Origin: Pieris napi
Taxonomy: Eukaryota; Arthropoda; Insecta; Lepidoptera; Pieridae
NCBI RefSeq assembly: GCF_905475465.1
Contig: NC_062259.1
Coordinates: forward strand, 4,598,501-4,662,500
Reading direction: 5' to 3'
Length of the DNA: 64,000 nucleotides
In this document: piece by piece, positions 26,601-37,400 of the stretch
Layout: the number at the start of each line of letters is the position of its first letter
Numbering within the stretch: position 1 is the first letter of the stretch
Translations under genes and position numbers: made by a program
The notes under the pieces: model-generated
The model's input: only the letters and a program-made list of their open reading frames with translations
The model's database searches: none
Told to the model about the DNA's origin: nothing

Positions 26601-29600
26601 GGACGGAAAATTGTGGAAGTCTCGGTCCTATTTATTAGACACGGATCAAATGGGAGGCAAATCTAATTATGTTTTTATGCTTATTGAAAATATAAATAAA
26701 ACGTAAAAGTCGGCTGGATAATTTAACTGACACTTATTCACATTTTGATAACATTATCAAAGTTTTTAATAGTGAAATATTTTTTCAAATCGGTTTGGGG
26801 CTAAGAAATAATTGCTTAATTTTGTTTCAGGAATATAGAAACCTTATTGCACTTGCTCAAAGGCAGTTTGGGTACTGGTATTTTAGCGATGCCTCACGCG
26901 TTTTCCAATGCCGGATACGTCGTGGGCTCAATCGGTACCATTGTAATTGGTGTTCTATGTTCATACTGCATACACGTCCTCTTGGACTCCTGTTATGTGA
27001 TGTGCAAGCGGCGGAAAGTGCCTTCGATGACGTACACTGCTGTAGCTGAGGCCGCGCTTTCTGAGGGACCAGACTGGTGCAAAGCTTGCGCGCCGTATGC
27101 TGCGTAAGTTACCGAACTTATAAGAATTCTTCGCTATTTAAATAACATTTTTAATACAGTACAGTCAAAACAAGATTAAGTGCGAGCGACGTTTTTAAGT
27201 TAAATAAACATTTTATTATACGAAAATAAAAATATTGTACATTTATCTGTTGTTGTGTCATGAAGAATTCAATTCTTTATTTATCAAACAAGTTACCAAG
27301 TTAGGAATAAAATAATGTCGAAGAATTTCATAAAATTTGGAAAGTTCCTTGACATTTTACAAAGCACTTTTGAGTCATCAATTATACAATATATAATAAT
27401 ACACAAGTGGATATAGCTTACAGTTACTGTTTTGAATGTAAAAATATGTTGTTATGTATATTTTTTAAATACTTACATTGCATTACCTTTACAATGTATA
27501 AATTTACAATGACCTAGGCATTTATATTATTTTCCTGTGTGTGTATGACATTATTTAAAATTATTACTCGACACATTTTTAAAGAATGAATTAGCAAATA
27601 CGTTCAATTCTAACCACAATATTATTAATAATTCATTTTTGTAAAACCCAAGATATAATAATTTCTACGTCGCAGAAAAATAATTTGAAATAATTTAACA
27701 CCTTATAAGGAACTTAAAAGGATATTTTATACTTATCTGGAATCGTAATATATCTCGAAATCCGCGTTCATATGTGGCATATACGTGAAGTCCTTAATTA
27801 ATCAAGCCCTGAATGTTGTACCGAAGATACACCATTCTCTAGACGAACAAACCGTGTAGACAATTTAAGAACTAAGTACTATAAGAATTTAAAAAGACCA
27901 TTCTTTACTCTTTTACAGTCACGTGGTGAACGTGTTCCTGCTCATCTATCAGATTGGAACCTGTTGTGTCTACGTGGTATTCGTCTCGGAGAACATTCAG
28001 TATGTGTTGACACAGTACTTTGAATTAAACGTTACTGTCGTAGAGGTGATGCTGTGGATCCTCCTTCCTTTGGTCCTCATCAACTGGGTTCGGGATCTTA
28101 AGTACTTGGCTCCATTCTCTGGGTTCGCGAACGTGGTCACCATCGTCGGCTTCGCAATTATCCTCTACTACCTATTCAGGGAAGCTCCAACATTGGAAGG
28201 GAAGGCTCCTGCGGGAAAACTCGCAAATTTCCCGCTTTTCTTTGGAACTGTTCTCTTCGCTTTAGAGGCTATTGGTGTGGTGAGTTAATGATTTTAAAAG
28301 CATTCAGTTAAATTTTAAATAAACGCCTTTTTAACTGAATGTTTATCTCCAAAAACAACACTTTTTTGCTGTTTCTTTTGTTTAATGTCGCGCAAACCAT
28401 AGACAATTTGTGTATATACTTTTTAAATAAATTTAGATAAAGTTAAACACATATTTTTATGTACACGTATGTTAATGTGTATGACATTGTGTTATGTGTT
28501 CATGTTTATCAAGTGTCTCTTTATATGACAAAATACTACTTAAATAACGCAATTTATGATGTGATTACCGCCCTTATTTGCCTCAAAACATTGATTGTGT
28601 TTCACATAAGAATGGTATTTACACAGATTCTTCCGCTGGAAAATGAAATGAAGACCCCAAAAGACTTCGTGGGTTCCTTCGGAGTGTTGAACCGGGCGAT
28701 GATAACCATTATCGTCTTGTACGTGGGGATGGGACTTTTCGGTTACCTAAAGTATGGAGATGCCGCAGCTGGCAGTATCACACTTAACTTACCCTCCGAT
28801 ACTGAGTTGTAAGTAAATCTGTAATAAATGATTTATTTTTACCAGCTTAATGAGAAACACAAAACAAATTAGCCCATATAAGTACTTCTGAATATCAGAG
28901 ACAAATCACATTCACATCGTTAGTAAAATCACCCTTGAAGGCATAATTCAAAAAGAAGAATTTTGTGAAATCTCATTTAAATATTTTGATTTGTTGCTTT
29001 TTGTTTGAATAAAATATTTTTTATTAAAGTCATGGTTATGAAACTTTACAGATTTGTTCTTTGATAATGTCACTATAGGAAACTTTGAAAGTTAATTTAA
29101 ATTTTATTAAATTCTATAAATTACGATGCATAAAAACAATTAATTTAAGTTATTGTACAGCTAACAAAAATTATGTAATATACAGAATCAGTCAGGTATG
29201 TAACGACTGCGGTTTTTGAAAATATAGGAATCAATTATATATAAGACCTACAAATCAGCTACATTTTATATAATATATCGAATCGAATTGTTCTGTAGAA
29301 ATCTAAACGGTTGTAACAAGACTTCTTTATTTGTCATAGAAGGGTACAAACACGAATAGTCTAAGATCTTTAAATATGGACACTTTACTAATTAGTAACT
29401 TGCTAGTAGGAGTACGATCAGGGGAAGCGCGTCAGAAGTGTGATAGACAAGGTATATTTACCGAGTTATAATAGTCATTTTTTATTTCTCTCTCAGCGCT
29501 AACCGTTAGAGAAGTTCATTTTGAGCCCTTAACAATTTAAATATTGTATTACGAAGAAAGCGGAAGAAATAACATTTTACAAAATGGATTTCCCTGTGGA

Positions 29601-30386
29601 CAATACGTATGGACTATACGTATATAATCATTTATTTTCAGACTCGCGAGTGTAGTTCAAGGACTTCTGGCTTTCGCAATCTTCATTACCCACGGTCTTG
29701 CCTGTTACGTGGCTATTGATATCGTGTGGAACGAGTACATTGGTACCAGGCTACACAACAGCTCCCATCGTATTATCTGGGAGTACGTCGTCCGGACCTC
29801 CATTGTTCTTATTACATGTAAGTGTGATAATTGATTCGTCGTGTCCTCTATTCTAGATATAGCATCTCATATCGTAGGATAATCCCAGCCGTGAACTGAT
29901 ATGGAGAACAAATTGAACATCCAGAAAACAAAACACGACGCGCTTAATCTGACATTTTTTTCTCGATATATGAGATACTTAGGGCATTTTGGTTTCTAAT
30001 TAAAAATATCTAATAGTAGTAATGAAAATATATTTCTTGACTCACTAAACCATATTTTTCTTCTAGTTGGTATAGCGGCAGCTGTCCCCGAATTGGATCT
30101 GTTCATATCCCTCTTCGGAGCGCTATGCCTGTCTGCTCTGGGTCTTGCCTTCCCCGCCATCATTCAAAGCTGCACTTATTGGTACTACGTTTCGGACTCG
30201 GAAAGAATTCGCATGATGGTCAAGAACGTCATCGTTGTACTGTTTGGCGCCTTGGGACTTGTAGTAGGCACTTGGACTTCCTTGGATGGTATAATTAGAA
30301 AGTTCTCCGCCCACCACGTGTTAAATGCCACCGCAGCAATAACTGAAGCTACTATACTCAATAACACGTTAGGTGTTATGCCATAG
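20654..30386 (+). CDS. Proton-coupled amino acid transporter, SLC36/pathetic-like (5' end missing)
   Basis: Seven exons join in frame with GT-AG borders: 20654-20730, 23748-23876, 26831-27103, 27919-28279, 28627-28808, 29642-29817 and 30067-30386 (stop TAG). Together they encode 505 residues. The family imports small amino acids with protons at plasma or lysosomal membranes and feeds TOR signalling; that is known of relatives, not shown here. The first 70 residues are hydrophilic (EAEEWSRRR at the front). The Aa_trans domain then begins with KGSLGTGILAMP (residues 79-90) and continues through hydrophobic segments, consistent with the family's 11 membrane helices, to a short tail ending LGVMP. 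Exon 20654 has no in-frame ATG, and an in-frame TGA lies at 20627, so at least one upstream exon is missing from my model. A downstream ATG at 23815 would give a 457-residue form of normal family length. Introns hold a mariner relic and a SINE. I cannot tell which SLC36 paralogue this is. Confidence 0.92.
21120..21970 (-). pseudogene. Mariner transposase relic
   Basis: Minus-strand translation gives disordered pieces of a mariner (DD34D) transposase. These are GLVPESFTITFL-like near 21650, LHDNARPHTAQQTA near 21520 with the second catalytic Asp, YSPDLAPTDYYFF near 21430 with the third catalytic Asp, and a C-terminal KGINELPDG...IDSNGTYFD near 21300-21230. Stops and frameshifts break it, and an internal deletion separates the N-terminal part (around 21800) from the catalytic core. 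TGGTCCTTACATATGAC, read on the minus strand near 21970, may be an eroded terminal repeat. The relic is dead and lies in the first visible intron of the SLC36 gene. Confidence 0.85.
23916..24143 (-). repeat. SINE (family A) with tRNA-like head and 7 bp target duplication
   Basis: On the minus strand it begins GAGCAGTATTGGCCTAGTGG (A-box region). It continues with GCGTGCGACTCTCATCCCTG, GTAGGTTTGATGCCC (a mutated B box), the AGAAAGTCC-type body and AGAAATTTGAGGCCTAGACC, and ends TAAAAAGGTT. TACAGAT flanks both sides (23909-23915 and 24144-24150). An internal deletion has removed part of the body. It sits in the SLC36 intron between 23876 and 26831. Confidence 0.85.
24151..26247. other. SLC36 intron sequence, no exon seen
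   Basis: I see no exon. Near 25080-25105 a minus-strand block (CCGCAACCCGCTTGGCCAGC) resembles a piece of a lepidopteran LINE 3' region, but it is too short to call. Confidence 0.4.
26248..26370 (+). repeat. Decayed SINE (family A) fragment in SLC36 intron
   Basis: The order CATCGTGAAGGAAGCGGCAT, GCCTTAGAACCGTAGAAAAA, CACGTGTCAGGCACAGAAGG, AAATAAATGATCACC and GGCTGTAGCGCCACTG matches the family body and tail. The head is missing and there is an internal loss. The copy sits about 460 bp upstream of the exon at 26831. Confidence 0.7.
28301..28341. repeat. Small hairpin in SLC36 intron 4
   Basis: CATTCAGTTAAA pairs with TTTAACTGAATG across about 17 bases. It lies 21 bases beyond the donor site at 28280. 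No function can be read from sequence alone. Confidence 0.5.
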
Positions 30387-30578
30387 ATTTTGATTGTACC
30401 ATCAGTATGAACCATCCAAGTGCAATGCGTTCGTACTCCTACGTACCCTAGCGTATTGAACAATGTTCTTAGACAATATTTTAGGCTCTTATATTTTTGT
30501 TGTAAGATTTTTAACGGTTTCTCATTATATTTTATTGTTTGGTCATTATGATCAGATAACTATTGTTGAACAAATATT

Positions 30579-30584
30579 AATAAA
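30579..30584 (+). terminator. Polyadenylation signal, SLC36 gene
   Basis: AATAAA lies 193 bases after the SLC36 stop codon and is followed by T-rich sequence. It is the first canonical hexamer downstream. The cleavage site itself is not visible. Confidence 0.6.
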
Positions 30585-30815
30585 GTATTATTTGTGCATA
30601 TATGAATTCGCTATAAATGAATATTTTTATATACGAGTAGTGTTATGTAACATATGATAAAGTTTATTTTAAAGTGAACAGTATTCATTTGTTGCTTGTT
30701 TTTTAAGAGTAAATTTTTGTATATATATAAACCTTAATTATGTGCTCCTTACTTCTAAAGTCGAAATATAATGATGACCACAATAAGTACAGCTTATTTT
30801 TTACTAGTGATTTAA

Positions 30816-31210
30816 GGTCAAACCGCACTATAGCGACACTGCAGCAGAGGGGCGCGGCATTTACTTGAAGAATATTTTGCCGCGCCTCTCCGCTACTGCG
30901 ACAGAGTGACTTGCTGGACAGTCAATTTACATGATAACCTCGCGGGCTAACGATACGTCAGGATGGACGAAGAAACATCAATTTCTTTTGACAGTAAATA
31001 TCCCGAATTAAAAATTTTGAATGAAGTTAGAAAAAGCCTAATTTCGCCTTCTTTATAACTGAATTTGGAATATCATGCACCCAAGTAGACAGATTTTAAT
31101 TTTATTCCAGTTTTCTGCCTTAGATTCTGATTAGCTCTTCACTTATTATTTAGTCAGACGCTGACGCGCTGCGCCTCTTTGCTGCAGTGTCCCTATAGTG
31201 CGGGTGCACC
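30816..31210. mobile_element. TTAA-flanked MITE with ~40 bp inverted repeats
   Basis: The left end GGTCAAACCGCACTATAGCG, continuing ACACTGCAGCAGAGG, is matched by the reverse complement of the right end (AGGTGCACCCGCACTATAGG, continuing ACACTGCAGCAAAGAGG). TTAA lies just outside both ends (30812-30815 and 31212-31215), or TTTAA if one more T is counted. This fits a piggyBac-like 4 bp duplication, although the terminal bases are not the usual CCC. A second hairpin is nested near the left end (GGGGCGCGGCA against TGCCGCGCCTC, about 30849-30889). There is no transposase frame. It lies about 230 bp beyond the SLC36 polyadenylation signal. Confidence 0.75.
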
Positions 31211-31215
31211 TTTAA

Positions 31216-32942
31216 GCCGTCATTTGAACGAATATAATTTAATCAATATTCAAGCAAAAAATGTGAAATGTATAAGTATTGTGTACTTATTTGCACTGTT
31301 TTATTTTTCATTCACGCAAGTATACTGTAAGAAACTTAGTACAATATTTAATGATAAAAATGCACTTTACCAACTTAGTTTTAAGGATCCGACTTAGCTA
31401 CGATGTTCCATACTTATATAAATAAATTTATATTATAAACTAAGTATTTAGAATAAAAAAGCCTTAACGAAAGGGCGTTTTGGCAGACAGTATGGTCGCA
31501 ACGATATTAGAAACAGATATTTCAAATGTTTATATTTGCAATATATTAAAATATTAAGTTTAAGTTATAGGTTGTCTTAATGACAAGACAGCTATTTTGC
31601 AGCCGACGCAAGGTCACTAAACAACCACTTGGAAGTAAAGATAACGATGAGACAATTAAAATCACCAAATTATATAGAATAATATTGATAGTATAATAAA
31701 ATTATTCTATATAATACTTTGTTGTACTTTACCTAGCAACTAAGATTAAAAAAGGTACAACATAGGTTGTTTAGTTTTAAGCATTATTTTATCCTATGCA
31801 AGTGAGATTTGTGGTGTGGCATTTTGTTTAGTATAAGTCTACTTGCGACTAGCAGGTTACGGATTAAAATTCGTTATATTTTTGGTTACATATATTAGGT
31901 ACCTTACCAAAATTGTTACCGTCTCATGGCCGGATATCAGTATTTAATGTATAATTATATGGTTTCTAGAATGACCTCATTTCCCACTTTCTTTGTTTTT
32001 TGCCTCGGACATGGTCGTTTAGTTGGCATTACCAATTGCTATATATATACATAATATCTATGTATATAAAGCTTCAATCTCGTAAAAACACAAAAAATGG
32101 CCTTCGAAGAGCTTACTATAAACTTTGCTTATACCAGCCAAGTTCCGGGCAGGTCAACGTCGTTCTGAGTTTTGGTATTTTTTTAAACTTTACAATCGCA
32201 TCACCGTTTTGCTTAAGCTCCTTGAACCACTTGAATTTTAACTTTTAATTAGTTCATGATACGAAATAACAGGACAATTCAATGCCTACCAAGCTCAGTC
32301 AGCAAAGAATTTGTTTTACATCGTTATGGAATCATCGGTTTTTACAAAAGAAGTATCGTGTTGATACTGACCAAATGTTATGATTTTTGCCATTTTGCCT
32401 GTTAGGATATAAGATTGATTGCATTTCTAATGTAGTCTAGCGATATTTGCTTGCTAAGTAGAATTCAATACATTTGTTTTATCCGGTCATGTCGGATATA
32501 TCTGTGATGATGATAATTATATGAGTAGGATATATACGTTGTAGTTATGATGTGTTTTACACGTCGGTGATTATGTGCTCAGAAGATATGATAAAGAATA
32601 AAAGTTTCTGAAAACAAACGTTGCATTATTTCATTTCGTTAAAACATTCCTTGTCGCAGACTCAATAATTTAATCATTTATAAAAAAAATATTTCACCAA
32701 ATAGAACCCAGGGACCTCGGTGAGGTACCAACCAACAATACACAATAAATATGATTTGCGCGTCTAAAGTGCTTGTAGCATCTTCGGTGCAGTTGAGAAT
32801 CCGGGGATTTTCAAATATAAAGTTTTCTTTATAAATATAATATAAAAAAATTATCACACTTAAATCTTATATAGTAATTCATATACCCTCAATATTATTG
32901 CTAGTGAGACAGATTTATTTATTTGCACTGGTCAATTTAAAT
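31216..32942. other. Intergenic DNA between SLC36 and UHRF1, no gene seen
   Basis: I see no exon here. A weak nested inverted repeat occurs at 31616-31776 (ACTAAACAACC/GGTTGTTTAGT outside; ATTATATAGAATAAT/ATTATTCTATATAAT inside), possibly a small MITE relic. Confidence 0.4.
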
Positions 32943-33173
32943 GATTATTTTTCCGACCCAAATATCGGCCAATAGAATTGCACCATTCGACGTCACGTGG
33001 TACAACCTACATGGTATTATACTGATAATTTTTTGTGAAAATTTTCTCTGGTCGTTGCTTCAAGAAAAGTATTAAGTAGTTGTTTTATTCATTATGAAAT
33101 TCTTATTTGTTAACTGTACATTTCGTCTCATGGTGCAATTCTATTTGCCGACATTTGGGTCGGAAAAATAATC
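32943..33173. mobile_element. Inverted-repeat element, 231 bp, ~45 bp arms
   Basis: GATTATTTTTCCGACCCAAA at the left and TTTGGGTCGGAAAAATAATC at the right are inverted copies. Similarity continues through TCGGCCAATAGAATTGCACCA against TGGTGCAATTCTATTTGCCGA. The arms differ at a few positions. I could not settle a target duplication, so the exact ends are tentative. There is no reading frame inside. Confidence 0.7.
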
Positions 33174-33178
33174 CCCCG

Positions 33179-33305
33179 AATACCACACGAGCTTCAAAAT
33201 TATCGGGCATTTCCCTCAAGGTTCCCTGCAAACTAGACTAGACTATATTAATTGTTAACGAACCTATCGGGAAATACCCGATAATTTTGAAGCTCTTGTG
33301 GTATT
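33179..33305. mobile_element. Second inverted-repeat element, 127 bp, directly adjoining
   Basis: The left arm AATACCACACGAGCTTCAAA, then ATTATCGGGCATTTCCC, is inverted at the right as GGGAAATACCCGATAAT, then TTTGAAGCTCTTGTGGTATT. The loop is about 53 bases. It starts five bases after the element ending at 33173, so the two may be one composite element or a nested insertion. Confidence 0.7.
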
Positions 33306-33894
33306 ATAACTGAATAGCATTACTGATCATTTGTTATAAAAAGGTTTTATGTTTTAATTATTTTAGTTAATTTTTTGGCTTAATAACTTTTCTATTGCAT
33401 TACTATTAAGTTACTGTTGAAATAGAAAATAAGGGAATATAAATATTTACGTGGGTAAAGAAAATAAAAACAGCACTTTAATTATCAAATTAAATATAAT
33501 AATTGTGAAGTATTGTAATAATTGTGAACACATAATCTAAACAAAATCATACATAATCATCATCAGATACGGAATGAATATCACAATAAATCATACAATC
33601 AATCAAACGTTTTAATCAAATACAAAGATACATCGATTTAAACATTTAACCGAAAACCAATTACGGCAAAAGACTAACAAAAACATTTCGAACAAAACAA
33701 ATATACAATAATTAAGTATCTTTGAACTAGAAAAATAATATTTCATAGAATTTTCTGCTTTCCCGTTATTAAATTGAACAAACGATGAATGGGAATTAAA
33801 ATGTTTGTGCTTTTGTATGGGTTGACATAACATTTGTTACTGAGGCAATGGACGTAATTTCCATAAAGAATGGTATTTATGGCAACCAAAGCCA

Positions 33895-33900
33895 TTTATT
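33895..33900 (-). terminator. Possible UHRF1 polyadenylation signal
   Basis: TTTATT on the plus strand is AATAAA on the minus strand, about 580 bases after the UHRF1 stop codon at 34480. I found no earlier canonical hexamer in between. The assignment is inferred from position only. Confidence 0.35.
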
Positions 33901-34108
33901 TTAGTCCCGGTATATTCATTTTTATCGGAAAGGGTCCAAAAGGGTAAAATTTTACAGCTTTTTTTATGTCAACTCTCATTGAAGAATCGTCAATGTTATC
34001 AATAAAAATTAATAATACAGCTAAACAAAGTCTGTGCTTAAAGCTCTACTTAAAATATAGCACAGATCGTAGAGGTAGTTCATACGCCTTCACTTAATGC
34101 TTAATACT

Positions 34109-34168
34109 TATAATACCAAAAAATTATAACACAAAAAAATTATAATACCAAAAAATTATAACAAAAAA
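34109..34168. repeat. A/T-rich tandem repeat in UHRF1 3' UTR region
   Basis: Units of about 16-18 bases (CCAAAAAATTATAAC-like) are repeated three times with small changes. The run is AT-only apart from single C bases, typical of slippage. Confidence 0.5.
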
Positions 34169-34479
34169 AAATCATCGTAATAAAAAACACACAGTGAAAC
34201 CTCTATCCAATTCTAATACTTCATAAAATAAATCAAAAACATTGTATTATCCAGAAATAAATAATTATTCAAATTACCAAAGATTGCAGTGTCACGAACA
34301 TAGATGGAATAACGAATGACATAAACAACAAACGTTACAGACAGAGACAAAGCCACATAGGCTATCTCTTACAAACGCACACATAAGCAGATATTAAATT
34401 AAATGTCAAATTTGTATTAAAAAATAATATTCAAAATGTCAAATATAAAATAGAGACTTCACTGCAAGAAAAAAATCAA

Positions 34480-37400
34480 CTATTTCTTACCGGCATCATA
34501 GCCGGCAAGAATGGTCCGAAGTGCAGTTTTAAGATTTTCGTTTGGAGTTAGTTCCATTTTGGACAAGTTGTGCCTACAGCATGGACACTGCTGACAATCC
34601 GTCGATTTAAAAGCCAGCTTTAAACAAGCCTAAAATAGTAAAACATTATATAATTTAAATGCCTATGAGACGAATTTTTTTTATCAAAAATTAATTAAAA
34701 TATGTAAAAAAATTGTGTTCTATGAAAGTGCTGAACAAAAAGAGGTTATCATTGACCTGTATGTGATATGACGAGAAGCTATTTAAAGTTTCAATCATAT
34801 GGTCAATAGTAAGTGTATGTATGTAATTTTTAAAGATACATTCCAACTTAGAAAACAGTAAGTTTTATCAACAAATAGTAGTTTTTGAGATATCGTGTCT
34901 ATATACCGTCAATGTTTTCGATTCTTTCTTCTATTATATAATGCAGATATTAACTTACCATACAAAAGTTGTGTAGACATGGAGTGGTAACAGGTGAAAC
35001 GGTGACGTCTTGACAAATGATGCACAAAAACACTTGAGTTACGTGTTCTATAAACTCCTGAAAAAAAAAAAATATTTTCTGGGGTCAACCACCTCCCTAT
35101 CACCCAACTTCGTTTTTAAAAATAATATAATCAAAGATAAATTTAATTTATTAATATATATTAAGTAACTTTGCTTATGAACGTCAGTAAGAAACTCGAA
35201 AGCTTTACCGCCGGTTCTCAAATCAAGGTCTTACAACGGACGAGAACTGGGCCTATTTTTACAACTAAACCATTAAATCTTGCTCAATTTAAAGCAGTTA
35301 TTTATTTATTTATACTTCGTTAACTTAAATATTCATATAAAAAAACAGGTTACATAACTTATAAGGCAACGGACGGCCTATTCGCTATTAAGCGATTTCT
35401 TACAGGCTAGTATGGAAAAATTAAGATTAAACACCTACTGAGTATTAATTACAAGAAGTGCCTAATTAAATTAAAGTCAAACATAAAATTACATGTAAGG
35501 GAGCGTTCAAGTATTACGTCACGCAATTTTTGGAGATTCTTGAGCCCCCCACATAACGCGCCGTAACGTTTTTCTGTACCCAATAGTAAAACGTTTCGTG
35601 ACACCACCTCTTTATACCTAAAAATTATGCGGAGTAAAGTACTGGAAAGTCGAAAATAATATTAACAATAACGCGTAATTCAATCCCCGCCCCGCACGTA
35701 ACGTTTTACAAAAGGACCCCCTCCCCCTCAAATTTCGTTACGTAATACTTGAACGCTCTCTAACACTAGAAATATACCAATTAAAACTTAACTAAAATCT
35801 AATAAAAATTATATTAATAAAAAGGTAAATGAGAATCTCCCTAAGATTAATTATTGTATTAATTTTTATATTTAAAAAAAATATATTTTTATTAATTAGT
35901 CATATATAAGTAACTACAAGGTAGAAGACAAATACACATAAAGAAGCTTCTTAAAGTTGACCTCGTCTGATATCAAGAGGTAAGGAGTTCCAAAACACAG
36001 TAAATTAAGAGTGATATAATTCAGTTTTATGAGTAAAAAATTTAATCAAAAGTTATTAATAAAAAAATCGAACGTTTCACCTTTATCAGCAAGGCACTGT
36101 GAAATAGGCGATTTTTAATCAGATTCTCAAAATGTAATGAATAGTTGTTATACAACCTTTACTATGTATTTTTGTTATATAACATCGCCTATATGTAGGT
36201 TATGAAGTCTCCAATAATACCTTAATAAAAATATAGTAATAAAATAATGTTTGCAGTTAAATAAATTTTCTTTTGTATGAAATAAATTCGCCTTTGTATC
36301 AGTTAAAAATCACCTAAAATTAGAGTAAATAAAACCCTACCTTCTTTCCATGTTCTTTGTATATGTCAACACATTCGTTCCACAATTTGGTATTCAAAGA
36401 GTCAGATTTAATGACAGCCAATTCTTCAGAAGTCAGGCCGGTTGCATTTTCCTTGGATTTCGGACTTCTGGCAGCTTTTTTGAATATGTCTGGTATTTTT
36501 GGGCTCGATGGCACTGAAAAAACAAATTTCCAGTATTAAAATACTATAAAATTGTCTTTAAAATATTCTTAATTACTTTTGATTTCATTATTCATTATTA
36601 ACAATAACTTATAGTTACATTTAAAATTCCTAATTAATGAAAAAGCATTTTGACCTTTCGGGTTACCATCAGGTAGCCTTGTTGGAAGGCTCTGTATAAT
36701 TAAACAATGTGGCATGGGACATTTCTGTTTGTTTACAGGTTCAAAGTGGTCTGAACAAAAAGAAATAACTAGAAAATACCGGTTCTTTGATAGGAAGGCA
36801 AATTGTAGGATTGTAAAAGTTCATTAGTTGTTTTCTACTTGAAAATAACGGAATGATTATCGGAGACGGTTGTTCAAACAGCGCCAACTTTCAAACTTTT
36901 TTAAAAACATTTTTTTCCCCGGGAATCAAAATGATCTCATGATTTACATTCAAACCTAACTACTCGACCAATTAGTAGTTTTGTAACACGTATTATTTTA
37001 AACTTTGGGTTGTCTGACTTCTATGCTGACCGACTCTAAAACAATTGTTTTCTTTAAAGTATCCATTCTCTGATGACTCGCTGATATCCGTTCGTTCCCC
37101 GGTAAACGAATCCGAGACTTACTAACCTACAGTCGAACCAATGAAGCAATATAATATATATTTTATGATAACTATGTGTAACTTACCTGAAGCACTTTTG
37201 TCTCCTTCTTTTGACTCCGAGTCGGAGGTTCTGACTTTTTTCGTTTTCCTTTCCTCTTCTTTAAGACAATTATTTTCTTTTAATGTTCTTTTTGTTGTAA
37301 CATTTTCTTTAACTTTACGTTTTTTAGTCGGACGAGGAGAGTCAGAATCTGAAGAGTCATTTTCTTTGGTTCTTTTCTTGGGTTTACCCTTTTTGGATTT

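Noticed and set aside
31616..31776. Weak nested inverted repeat
   Set aside because: Arms are short (11 and 15 bp) and AT-rich, so chance pairing is likely; noted only as a possible relic.
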